Source of the DNA: Nitrospinota bacterium
GTDB lineage: Bacteria > Nitrospinota > Nitrospinia > JACRGO01
Direction: 5' to 3'
NCBI GenBank assembly: GCA_016212295.1
Contig: JACRGO010000093.1
Location: 1-15,801, forward strand
Length of the DNA stretch: 15,801 nt
The notes below the pieces were generated by a model. It searched no databases. It was not told where the DNA came from and saw only the letters and a program-made list of their open reading frames with translations. The position numbers were made by a program, and so were the translations under genes. This document shows positions 1 to 6,373 of the stretch, piece after piece. Positions within the stretch are counted from its first letter, which is position 1. The number at the start of each line of letters is the position of its first letter.

Positions 1-41
1 ATGAGATTGCGTTCTTCTTTGGTCACGCGTGTGTAAGCCAT
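1..41 (-). CDS. Probable IS30-family transposase, N-terminus only
   Basis: An open frame on the - strand starts with ATG at 41-39 and runs off the left edge; only 13 residues are visible (MAYTRVTKEERNL). They resemble the N-terminus typical of IS30-family transposases, which often begin M-x-Y-x-x-L/V-T-x-E-E-R. A strong ribosome binding site (AAGGAG at 52-47, 5-7 nt from the ATG) supports real translation from this codon. The fragment is too short to prove the family. Any other protein starting with a similar short helix could look the same. Confidence 0.45.
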   Translation of the reverse strand, partial: MAYTRVTKEERNL

Positions 42-128
42 GTCGTTCTCCTTGTGTTGTGGCACAATACGAAGAACGTAGCTTACCTCGCGTGGCTTTT
101 TCTATCTACAAGTGTTGCAATAGCCGGT
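1..128 (-). mobile_element. Probable end of an IS30-like insertion sequence
   Basis: The partial transposase start lies about 70-85 bp inside a short sequence (about 110-128) with the core TGTTGCAA. That is reminiscent of IS30-family termini, which commonly contain TTGCAACA/TGTTGCA cores. The outer boundary cannot be fixed because the other terminal repeat lies outside the window. The adjacent 8-bp-word repeat begins at 133, so the element would end just before it. Confidence 0.3.
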
Positions 129-132
129 AGCG

Positions 133-202
133 CGCGGGAACGCGGAAACGCTGAGAAAAAAACAATAGCGCTAAAAAATCCCCGCGCTTCCGCGCCTCAG
201 CG
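133..202. repeat. Inverted array of 8-bp words (CGCGGAAA type)
   Basis: Three octamers follow each other without a gap: CGCGGGAA (133-140), CGCGGAAA (141-148) and CGCTGAGA (149-156). After an A-rich spacer (157-178), three octamers occur in inverse orientation at 179-202, reading on the other strand as CGCTGAGG, CGCGGAAG and CGCGGGGA. The element can fold as a long imperfect hairpin. It lies in the upstream part of the mltA open frame. The same build with different words recurs at 5693-5747 and 13364-13436. Confidence 0.8.
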
Positions 203-248
203 GTTCCCTTTCTTGCAAACAGGCGTCTTATTTTTTACACTACTTTTC

Positions 249-1595
249 ATGAAAATTTATAAAATGTCCGCTTGCGTACCTGGGAGCAAGGAAAAAAACC
301 GCCATACCCATACCCTTCGCTTTTTGCCCTTCACCTTTCGCCCTTCACCCTTCGCTCTTTGCCCTTCGCCCTTTGCCTTTTGCCTGCTTTTGTTTTTTCT
401 TGTTGTTTCGGTTTCTTCATGCGTCTGTCCTCCCATTCCAAGGGAAAAGGCCGCTGGACCTCAAGGTTCTCTTATCAAATTAAAGGCCGGCGGCTTTCCT
501 TATTTTTCCGATGGCCTTGACAGGGAATCCCTCACGGCAGCGGTTGACAGGAGCCTTCATTACCTCAGGAAATTGCCCCAGGACCGGACCGTTTATTTTG
601 GTGAAGACGCAAGAACAGTGGGCGAGATGATAGAATCAATGCATTGTTTTTTGGAAATCCTGCGAAAGGAAAAGAACCCGGCTGGATTGAACCGGGCCGT
701 GCGCGGCCAATTTGATGTTTACCAGCCGCCGCCTATCGAGAAAAAAAACGAGACAACTCTTTTCACCGGATACTATGAGCCTGTCCTGGAGGGAAGCCCG
801 GAGCGGACCGATATTTTCCGTTATCCCCTATACAGGAAACCCGCTGACCTGGTCTCACTGGACCTTGGGGTGTTTCATCCACGGTTCAATGGAATGAGCG
901 TGGTGGGGAGATTCGGGGACGGGTCTTTCCTCCCCTATCACACGCGGAAGGCCATTGATGGGCGGGCGGCGCTTTCCGGAAACGGGCTGGAGCTGATATG
1001 GCTGCGGGACGTGGTGGACATTTTTTTCCTCCATATCCAGGGGTCCGGCAAAATAAAATTCCGTGACGGCAGGACCATCAATGTCAACTATGCCGCCTCC
1101 AACGGCAGGGAATACAAGAGCATCGGAAAGCTGTTCATTGATGAAGGGATTTTGCCCAAGGAAAAGGTCAACCTGGACTCAATAAAAACATATCTGAGGG
1201 AACATCCGGAGGAACGGGACAGGATACTGAGCTACAACGAAAGCTATGTCTTTTTCCGGGAGGTTGATGAAGGCCCTGTCGGGAGTATTTCGGAGCCGGT
1301 GACAGCCGGACGCTCCATTGCAACTGACAGCGGACTTTTCCCAAAGGGGGCCTTGGCGTTTATCGAGACTAAAATACCGGAGCTGGACGGGAAAGGCCAA
1401 TTGAAGTCATGGGAAAAGATCTCACGCTTTGTTTTGAACCAGGACACCGGTGGGGCGATCAAGGGGCCGAACCGGGTTGACCTCTTTTTCGGGAGCGGGG
1501 ATGAGGCCGGGAAAAGGGCCGGATTCATGAATCAGGAAGGGAATATCTACTTTTTGATCAAAAAACATGGCGCGGCATGGCCGCAACAAAAATAA
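249..1595 (+). CDS. mltA: Membrane-bound lytic murein transglycosylase A (lipoprotein)
   Basis: MltA cleaves the MurNAc-GlcNAc bond of peptidoglycan to form 1,6-anhydro ends, acting at the periplasmic face of the outer membrane. The MltA domain is marked by FTGYYEP near 780 and a long central barrel. The C-terminal 3D domain has DTGGAIKG followed by VDLFFG, whose Asp (codon 1479-1481) matches the catalytic Asp308 of E. coli MltA, then AGxRAGxxN. A hydrophobic run followed by V-S-S-Cys (Cys codon 420-422) looks like a lipobox; the mature protein would be about 391 aa, near the family size. The frame is open back to ATG 54, but that stretch is repeat sequence, so I prefer ATG 249 (or 264); no good Shine-Dalgarno marks either. 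The signal peptide is largely encoded by heptanucleotide repeats (313-382). The last residues (GAAWPQQK) are encoded by a dispersed hairpin repeat. It is convergent with recB. Confidence 0.88.
   Translation: MKIYKMSACVPGSKEKNRHTHTLRFLPFTFRPSPFALCPSPFAFCLLLFFLVVSVSSCVCPPIPREKAAGPQGSLIKLKAGGFPYFSDGLDRESLTAAVDRSLHYLRKLPQDRTVYFGEDARTVGEMIESMHCFLEILRKEKNPAGLNRAVRGQFDVYQPPPIEKKNETTLFTGYYEPVLEGSPERTDIFRYPLYRKPADLVSLDLGVFHPRFNGMSVVGRFGDGSFLPYHTRKAIDGRAALSGNGLELIWLRDVVDIFFLHIQGSGKIKFRDGRTINVNYAASNGREYKSIGKLFIDEGILPKEKVNLDSIKTYLREHPEERDRILSYNESYVFFREVDEGPVGSISEPVTAGRSIATDSGLFPKGALAFIETKIPELDGKGQLKSWEKISRFVLNQDTGGAIKGPNRVDLFFGSGDEAGKRAGFMNQEGNIYFLIKKHGAAWPQQK
313..382 (+). repeat. Ten tandem heptamers (CCCTTYG type), family A
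   Basis: Ten consecutive 7-bp units fill 313-382 with no indel. The consensus is C-C/T-C/T-T-T-C/T-G/A; CCCTTCG occurs at 313-319, 348-354 and 362-368, CCCTTCA at 327-333 and 341-347, and CCTTTTG at 376-382. In the mltA frame the array is translated into a Pro/Phe/Cys-rich stretch just before the hydrophobic core of the signal peptide. Confidence 0.85.
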
Positions 1596-1599
1596 ATTT
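1570..1599 (-). repeat. Dispersed GCGGC/GCCGC hairpin element, copy 1
   Basis: A 30-bp sequence matches 12318-12347 at 29 of 30 positions. On the - strand it reads as an AT-rich lead, then GTTGCGGC, loop CAT, GCCGCGC. It overlaps the 3' end of mltA, whose final codons and stop lie inside it. A third copy of the hairpin part is at 5530-5547 with a different loop. Confidence 0.75.
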
Positions 1600-1682
1600 G
1601 ATTAATAAGCAATTTCAGCTTAATTCAGCTCCCTGGCCATTAATGCTCAATCAAGTTTTCTCTGATTTTTTCAGAACAGCGG

Positions 1683-1773
1683 AATATCGAACAAGGAATA
1701 ATGAATGTCAAAGGATCGGGATTTGAAGCAATTTTGCCTTCGACATTCCTTGTTCGATATTTGATATTCAGAT
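1683..1773. repeat. Inverted repeat built of heptamers (TTCGATA type), family B
   Basis: Perfect 17-bp arms at 1683-1699 and 1745-1761 are separated by 45 bp. Both arms are in 7-bp phase. The right arm reads TTCGACA (1739-1745), TTCCTTG, TTCGATA, TTTGATA, TTCAGAT (to 1773). The left arm, on the other strand, reads TTTGACA, TTCATTA, TTCCTTG, TTCGATA (1712-1685). It sits between the convergent ends of mltA and recB and could act as a bidirectional transcription barrier, although neither side has a proper T-tract. Confidence 0.8.
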
Positions 1774-1809
1774 TTTAACCATTGGAATCAAATGTCAATA
1801 AAAATCCTT

Positions 1810-4800
1810 TCAAACCAACCCCAGCCCCCGGCCCAGGCCGCGCACCAGGTCCACTGCCGGCAGGTCCCTGAAAATCCCGAATTCCGGGCCGCGATCCGAG
1901 CCCACCCCCCTCAGGAATATATAATAAACTCCGCCGAAATGTGTTTCATAGTCGTACCCAGGGACCCTGAGGGCAAGATAGCGGTCCAGGGCCACCGCAT
2001 AGATATGGTACTGGAGGATGTAATATCCCTCCTCCATTGCCCTCCTCAAGGCGTCCTGGCCGTAATCCTCCACCCTTGCCCCCAGATAATTTGATTTCCA
2101 GTCCGCCAGGTAGTAGCGTCCGCCGGATTGAAACACAAGGTCCATGAATCCCTTCATGAATCCCCTGGCCGGGGCGAAGTCCAGGCGGCCTATTCTTCGC
2201 GGGAAACCGTCCTCCACATTCGCCTGTCCATGCTTTTGGAAAATCCCCTTTAACTCCCTGGGTGATACCGGACTCAGGGGAAAGTGAAACTCCATTTCAT
2301 TCACGCGCTCCTTTTGGGAAATTCCGGACAGCTTCAGATTCCCGCCACGCCGGTCCAAGGGGGTTTCCAGGACGTGCCTGACCATCCGGCAAACCGGCGC
2401 GGTCCACTCGGACCCGAACCCGTATCGCGCCAAGTTACTTTCAACCACGGAGGAAGGGTCTTCCTTCGTGAAATCGATCTCCTCAAAAATTGCATGAAGC
2501 GCGGTGCCGGCCTTGGCGCCCCTTGGAAAAGTGAAGATGCTTGGCCGGGCGTCCATTGGTTCCGTCTTATCGGCTGCCTCCATTCCATGCGGCGCGTCCC
2601 AGTCCGGCAGATCAGCCAAGACCGGCTTGTTAAATACCAATGAGGAAAAGGAAGAAATCTTCCATGCCTCTTCCACCTTCCCCCGGAAAGTCCGGCAGAT
2701 CAAGGACGCGGTTCCGGTTTTATAGATTTCAGGGACCATGCCTGCCTCCACTGACAGAATGGAAACTCCGATGCTTCCCTTCCCCTCCTCCGCCAACTGG
2801 TTGAGGCCGTTCATCAATTCCACATCCGGCATACTGCGGACAGCGCCTTGATTCAAAAATTCATCCGGCGCATTCCGGTTGTGAAACAGATACGCCAGGG
2901 CGGAGGTTTCAGCGGAGTTGATCCCGCCCCATGCCACATAGCATCGATGCTTGGCCCTGGTGAGCGCCACGTAACAGAGCCGCAGGTTCTCGGCGAGCAA
3001 TTCCTTTTCCGCGTCCGCCTTATGCGCTTCCCTTTCCTCCGGCCCGATGGCCAGGGTGAGGCGTCCGGCCTCGTCATGAAATAAAAAGCCATTGCTCCGG
3101 TCCTCGCGCCTCAAACTGGACCCGCTCCACAGGAAGGGACAAAAAACTATCGGGTACTCCAGGCCCTTGCTCTTGTGAATGGTCACGATCCTCACCGCGT
3201 TTTCGTCGCTCTCCAGGCGCAGTTCATGCTCCTTTTCCCTGGCCGGGTGGTCCGGGTCCATTTGACCGCGCAGCCACGCCAGGGTCCCGTTCATGCTCAG
3301 ACATTTTTCAAGCGACTTTTGGTGCAGGACCTCGGAGACGTGCAAAAGGTTCGTGACGCGGCGTTCCCCGTCCGGGAATTTCAAAAGCCGCCGCCGCACT
3401 CCTTCCCTTGCCATGAAGGCCCTGAACATCCTGATGAATCCATAGCGGTTCCATGTCTCGTTATATTCGCGGAAACGGAAAAGCGCCGCGCTCCACTCCC
3501 CGGCGTCTTCCGCCAATTTTTCCAGGTCTTCTCCACGGACTCCGAGGAGGTCCGTGGCCAGGGCCGCCTTCACCAGTCCAATGTTGCCGGGCTCCATTAC
3601 CGCTGCAAGGACCCGTTGGACCTCTCCCGCTTCCGGGGAATCGAAGAGGTTTCCCGCGCTCTCCAGGACCGATGGAATTCGCAGGGACTTCAGGACCTCC
3701 TGGCTCAGCCGCGCCTCCTTGTGGGTGCGGGTGAGAACGGCGATGTCCCTGGGCTCCAGACGCCTTTCTCCGATGGCGGCGTCTCCTTTTTCGCCAAGGG
3801 CGATAAGCCGGGCGGCTTCAGCAGCCACAGCGGCGGCTATGCGGTCCCTGGCCTTGGCTTTATTCATGGACTTGGCCGGGTCCGCCTCCCCGTCTCTATC
3901 CAAAAACCAGATATGAAGCGGGGGCTCGCGGCGTCCGAGAATAGCCAAGGCGGACTTTCCCGTTTCTTCGGCGGCAAGCGCGGGCCTGAATTGAATTCCC
4001 TCATATACAAAGGGATTTCCGGTCCTGGAAAAAACCGCGTTGACCGCCTCCACCAGTCCCGGCTCGGAGCGGTAATTCTTCCCCAAGGTGTAAGCCTGGC
4101 TTACCTTGGAGGCCGCTTCCAGGTAGGCATGGACGTCCGCCCCACGAAATCCATAAATCGCCTGCTTAGGGTCTCCGATAAGAAACAGGACGCTTTCCCG
4201 GCCATGGAACACGGTTTTGAAGATGTCCCACTGGACCGGGTCAGTGTCCTGGAACTCGTCGATCAAGGCGGCCTTGAATCTCGCGCGAAGGGTGTCGGCC
4301 AGGACCGGTCCTCTGGCTTTATCCTTCAAGGGATTTCGTAAATCGGTCAGCAGATCACCGAAGGAGCGGAGATTTTTTTCCCTCTTCTTCCGGCGCAACT
4401 CCTTTTCCGCGTAATAAAAAAGCTCATATTTAAGACAGAGGAGATGGTTGTCCAATGCCTCGGTAAGGGTCCCGGCCTCATTTTTAAGATCTTCGCAAAG
4501 GGCGAAGAAGGGATGCGCGGGCGCGGCCTGGCCCTTGTTCATGGAGGCGGTTAATTTTGAGGCGGTGTATTTTTCAAATCCCTCGAACAGGGAAGGATTG
4601 CTTGCGGTGGAGGTGGAAAAGAGCTCCATTTTTTTCAGCAGGCCGGGGATATCCTGCTTCCTGTAGGTTTTCCGGTTCAGGTTGGCGGTGAGAAGGATGT
4701 TTTCGATCTCCGCTTGCGCGCCGGGCCACGCCTCCCGGACTTTTTTAAGGACGCTCCTGAAGGCGTCCGGGGAGCAGGGCCAGGTTTCAGGCTTGGGGAC

Positions 4801-5412
4801 TATGTTCATATCCGGGTGCTCGATATGGCGGCCTATGGATTTCTTCAGGTTTTCCGGGGTGAATTTGTTGTCCAGGGCGTGGCAGGCCAGTTCCGGCGTT
4901 GCGCCGTAAATTTTCTTCCTCCAGAAATCCTCCACTATTTCTTCCACAAGGCCTTCCTGGTCGTCCGTGATTTCGGTATCGAAGAGGGAGCCGCTTTCAA
5001 AGGCGTTTTCGCTAAGGGCCCTGCGGCAAAATCCGTGTATGGTGAAGATGGCGGCTTCGTCAAAGGAGCGTATGGCGTCGTTCAGGAGCCTGGCCGTTTC
5101 CCCTGAGCCAATCCTGTCGAGGTACTCCTTCAGGGACGCGTCTGGGGAAGAGGGATTTTTAAGTTCTTGCAGCGCCTGGCGCAGGATTTCGAGGGTCCGG
5201 CTCTTCAGTTCCTGCGTGGCCGCCTCCGTGAAGGTGACCACCAGGATTTCGTTGACCGGCATCCTCTCTTCAACGACCAGGCGAAGAAAAAGGCGGGTGA
5301 TGACATAGGTTTTTCCGGTCCCGGCGCCGGCCTCTATGAGGTTTGAGCCTTTTAAGGGGCACTGGAAAAGATCGAATTCCTGCATTTGTTTTTTAGAAAT
5401 TTCAAATTTCAA
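1810..5412 (-). CDS. recB: Exodeoxyribonuclease V beta subunit (RecB)
   Basis: RecB is the helicase-nuclease subunit of RecBCD, which processes double-strand breaks and degrades foreign linear DNA. Numbered from 5412 (1200 aa; E. coli RecB has 1180), the UvrD-type helicase motifs are: Walker A EAGAGTGKT (27-35), motif II IDEFQDTDP (384-392), GDPKQAIYGFRGAD (413-426), motif V TIHKSKGLEYP (744-754) and motif VI YVALTRAKHR (814-823). The C-terminal nuclease shows H973 (GTALH), D1091 (KGFMDLVF), D1104 and K1106 (DWKSNYLG) and QY at 1134-1135, all expected of an active RecB rather than AddA. The longest frame starts with TTG at 5412, inside a repeat. ATG 5385 leaves a 15-residue lead close to E. 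coli RecB and is the more likely start. No Shine-Dalgarno is visible for either. recC and recD are not in the window. Confidence 0.93.
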   Translation of the reverse strand: MKFEISKKQMQEFDLFQCPLKGSNLIEAGAGTGKTYVITRLFLRLVVEERMPVNEILVVTFTEAATQELKSRTLEILRQALQELKNPSSPDASLKEYLDRIGSGETARLLNDAIRSFDEAAIFTIHGFCRRALSENAFESGSLFDTEITDDQEGLVEEIVEDFWRKKIYGATPELACHALDNKFTPENLKKSIGRHIEHPDMNIVPKPETWPCSPDAFRSVLKKVREAWPGAQAEIENILLTANLNRKTYRKQDIPGLLKKMELFSTSTASNPSLFEGFEKYTASKLTASMNKGQAAPAHPFFALCEDLKNEAGTLTEALDNHLLCLKYELFYYAEKELRRKKREKNLRSFGDLLTDLRNPLKDKARGPVLADTLRARFKAALIDEFQDTDPVQWDIFKTVFHGRESVLFLIGDPKQAIYGFRGADVHAYLEAASKVSQAYTLGKNYRSEPGLVEAVNAVFSRTGNPFVYEGIQFRPALAAEETGKSALAILGRREPPLHIWFLDRDGEADPAKSMNKAKARDRIAAAVAAEAARLIALGEKGDAAIGERRLEPRDIAVLTRTHKEARLSQEVLKSLRIPSVLESAGNLFDSPEAGEVQRVLAAVMEPGNIGLVKAALATDLLGVRGEDLEKLAEDAGEWSAALFRFREYNETWNRYGFIRMFRAFMAREGVRRRLLKFPDGERRVTNLLHVSEVLHQKSLEKCLSMNGTLAWLRGQMDPDHPAREKEHELRLESDENAVRIVTIHKSKGLEYPIVFCPFLWSGSSLRREDRSNGFLFHDEAGRLTLAIGPEEREAHKADAEKELLAENLRLCYVALTRAKHRCYVAWGGINSAETSALAYLFHNRNAPDEFLNQGAVRSMPDVELMNGLNQLAEEGKGSIGVSILSVEAGMVPEIYKTGTASLICRTFRGKVEEAWKISSFSSLVFNKPVLADLPDWDAPHGMEAADKTEPMDARPSIFTFPRGAKAGTALHAIFEEIDFTKEDPSSVVESNLARYGFGSEWTAPVCRMVRHVLETPLDRRGGNLKLSGISQKERVNEMEFHFPLSPVSPRELKGIFQKHGQANVEDGFPRRIGRLDFAPARGFMKGFMDLVFQSGGRYYLADWKSNYLGARVEDYGQDALRRAMEEGYYILQYHIYAVALDRYLALRVPGYDYETHFGGVYYIFLRGVGSDRGPEFGIFRDLPAVDLVRGLGRGLGLV

Positions 5413-5530
5413 TTGTCAAATAACAAATAAATCCCAATAACTAAAATTACAAGGAACAAACAAGGAAATGGGATTGTTTTGGACATTCAGTAATTGTAAT
5501 TTGTCATTTGGGATTTTGTTTTCCTTTTGG
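5400..5530. repeat. Heptamer arrays (TTTCAAA and GTAATTT types), family E
   Basis: The left part has CAA every 7 bp at 5403, 5410, 5417 and 5424 (units TTTCAAA, TTTCAAT, TGTCAAA, TAACAAA), then drifts through 5455. The right part (5489-5530) again runs in 7-bp steps: AGTAATT, GTAATTT, GTCATTT, GGGATTT, then TGTTTTC and CTTTTGG. The halves are loosely inverse: ATCCCAA on the left against its near complement TTTGGGAT on the right. The array covers the TTG start of the recB frame and would form its leader. Confidence 0.75.
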
Positions 5531-5547
5531 TTGCGGCTCTGCCGCGC
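5530..5547 (-). repeat. Dispersed GCGGC/GCCGC hairpin element, copy 3
   Basis: On the + strand it reads GTTGCGGC, loop TCT, GCCGCGC, identical to the reverse complement of the copies at 1570 and 12318 except for the loop (CAT there). The GCGGC/GCCGC stem is unchanged. In all three copies the closing GCGC is followed by one variable base and ATG. Confidence 0.65.
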
Positions 5548-5692
5548 AATGTTATCTTATGGCGCTGTTTGCTGGGACAGGACTTTAACCATGACAAGAA
5601 GATATGGAGAAGGAGTAAGCCCTGCCCCCTGTAAACTATTCTCTCCATTTTACATGGAAACTTCATTCATGTTAAACCGGAAGAATATCTCA

Positions 5693-5747
5693 CACAAAGC
5701 CACGAAGACACGAAGATTTTTTCTTGTAATCCTTGTGGCTTTGCGTG
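5693..5747. repeat. Inverted array of 8-bp words (CACGAAGA type)
   Basis: Three contiguous octamers, CACAAAGC (5693-5700) and CACGAAGA twice (5701-5716), are followed by a T-rich spacer. Inverse words at 5730-5747 read on the other strand as CGCAAAGC and CACAAGGA. The outer parts can pair into an imperfect hairpin. The build matches the elements at 133-202 and 13364-13436. Confidence 0.75.
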
Positions 5748-5850
5748 AGGCCATCTCTTAGACGGATTCAGGCTTGGCTCACAGATAAGCTTTAAAAAAA
5801 TGCTAAACTAAAATCCTTGTTAATTGGAATTTTGAGCCTATACCCAGGGC

Positions 5851-5903
5851 AGGGCAACGCCCTAGGAAACAAAAGCCCCTCGCCTTCCACCCTGAAGGGG
5901 TTG
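5851..5903. repeat. REP-like GC-rich hairpin pair
   Basis: AGGGC-AAC-GCCCT (5851-5863) is followed by CCCCT (5876-5880) pairing with AGGGG (5896-5900), inside a further GCCC/GGGC match. Such extragenic palindromes are typical of REP or RAYT-associated repeats. No transposase of that family is in the window, so the class is inferred from structure only. Confidence 0.45.
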
Positions 5904-5974
5904 GGCAAAATCGCTCAATGCGCGTTGAAATTTGCGGATTGAACATTATAAGCCGGAGCGCAATGTAAAATTTT

Positions 5975-6003
5975 TTGACTTTAAAACACGCCTGTGCTAA
6001 TTT
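5975..6003 (+). promoter_or_regulatory. Candidate sigma-70 promoter
   Basis: TTGACT (5975-5980) and TAATTT (5998-6003) are separated by 17 bp, with a TG two bases before the -10 as in extended -10 promoters. It lies at the AT-rich left boundary of the restriction island. It is 370 bp upstream of the endonuclease gene, so it may serve the small frame at 6018 or a long leader rather than the operon directly. Confidence 0.3.
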
Positions 6004-6017
6004 TTTGGTCAGAATTT

Positions 6018-6140
6018 GTGAAGCTGACCAACCGCCATTATAAGGCAATCGAGCTTCAGTACATGGAAGGGCTGGATTTTAAGAAATCTTCGGGCGAAAT
6101 CATTAGCTACTGGCCATTGACCAATGACTGCTGCTATTGA
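6018..6140 (+). pseudogene. Possible helix-turn-helix gene fragment
   Basis: A 40-codon frame beginning with GTG reads VKLTNRHYKAIELQYMEGL and continues to a stop at 6138-6140. The N-terminal part has the rhythm of helix-turn-helix proteins (L-T-x-R-x-x-x-A-I-E-L-x-x-x-G), but the expected second helix degenerates. It follows the candidate promoter and has no Shine-Dalgarno. It could be the left-over start of a gene interrupted when the restriction operon arrived, or chance. Confidence 0.18.
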
Positions 6141-6172
6141 ATTATCAGGCCGTTAGCAGTTAAATCAACGGC

Positions 6173-6319
6173 ATGTTATACAGACTGGAAATCAAAGTTC
6201 CACATCTTTATAAGGATAAATCTAATTACAGCCGGATCGCACTATTCTACAATCTGACGTTTGTGTTTATGGAGGACTTCATGTGGTATTTTTATCTTTT
6301 TCAAGCGAACTTAATTTAA
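6173..6319 (+). CDS. Small unrecognised open frame
   Basis: An ATG at 6173 opens 48 codons ending in TAA at 6317. The product would begin MLYRLEIKVPHLYKD and be rich in aromatic residues towards its C-terminus. I recognise no family and see no clear ribosome binding site. It ends 55 bp before the endonuclease start on the same strand, so a leader peptide or small controller is conceivable, but it has no helix-turn-helix like restriction C-proteins. Chance is equally likely. Confidence 0.15.
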   Translation: MLYRLEIKVPHLYKDKSNYSRIALFYNLTFVFMEDFMWYFYLFQANLI

Positions 6320-6325
6320 AAATGT

Positions 6326-6331
6326 TATAAT
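6326..6331 (+). promoter_or_regulatory. Consensus -10 box upstream of the endonuclease gene
   Basis: TATAAT at 6326-6331 is a perfect sigma-70 -10 hexamer, 42 bp before the endonuclease ATG. No good -35 hexamer sits 16-18 bp upstream, so the promoter is uncertain in this AT-rich stretch. Confidence 0.25.
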
Positions 6332-6373
6332 TAAAATAATGGGAATCGATAAATATATGTATAGGTTACGGCC

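Larger units (their letters stand above)
5413..6373. other. Long gap between recB and the restriction operon
   Basis: These 961 bp contain no convincing protein gene. From left to right they hold the family E heptamer arrays, the hairpin element copy at 5530-5547, unassigned sequence (5550-5690), an inverted octamer array (5693-5747), a GC-rich REP-like hairpin cluster (5851-5903), a promoter-like motif (5975-6003) with a downstream hairpin (GGTCAG 6007-6012 / CTGACC 6024-6029) and two doubtful small frames. From about 5950 rightwards the sequence becomes AT-rich, like the restriction genes. Confidence 0.7.

Noticed and set aside
54-248. N-terminal 65-residue extension of MltA
   Set aside because: It is translated from an insertion sequence end and an inverted octamer repeat, does not look like a protein, and would put the signal peptide more than 100 residues inside the protein.
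313-382. CRISPR array
   Set aside because: The units are 7 bp without spacers, and no cas genes are present. This is a tandem microsatellite-like array.
3175-4341. 388-codon + strand frame inside recB
   Set aside because: It is the antisense shadow of recB, whose helicase motifs are continuous on the other strand. The product shows no recognisable domain.
5468-5761. 97-codon + strand frame in the gap right of recB
   Set aside because: Most of it is translated repeat DNA (family E, hairpin copy 3, octamer element).
5803-6048. 81-codon - strand frame in the gap left of the restriction operon
   Set aside because: It crosses a REP-like hairpin cluster and a promoter-like motif and resembles no family.
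6145-6160. Second attC site on the left of the restriction operon (GCCGTTAGCA)
   Set aside because: Only one core-like half is present. I could not find a matching 5' core or internal complementary boxes.
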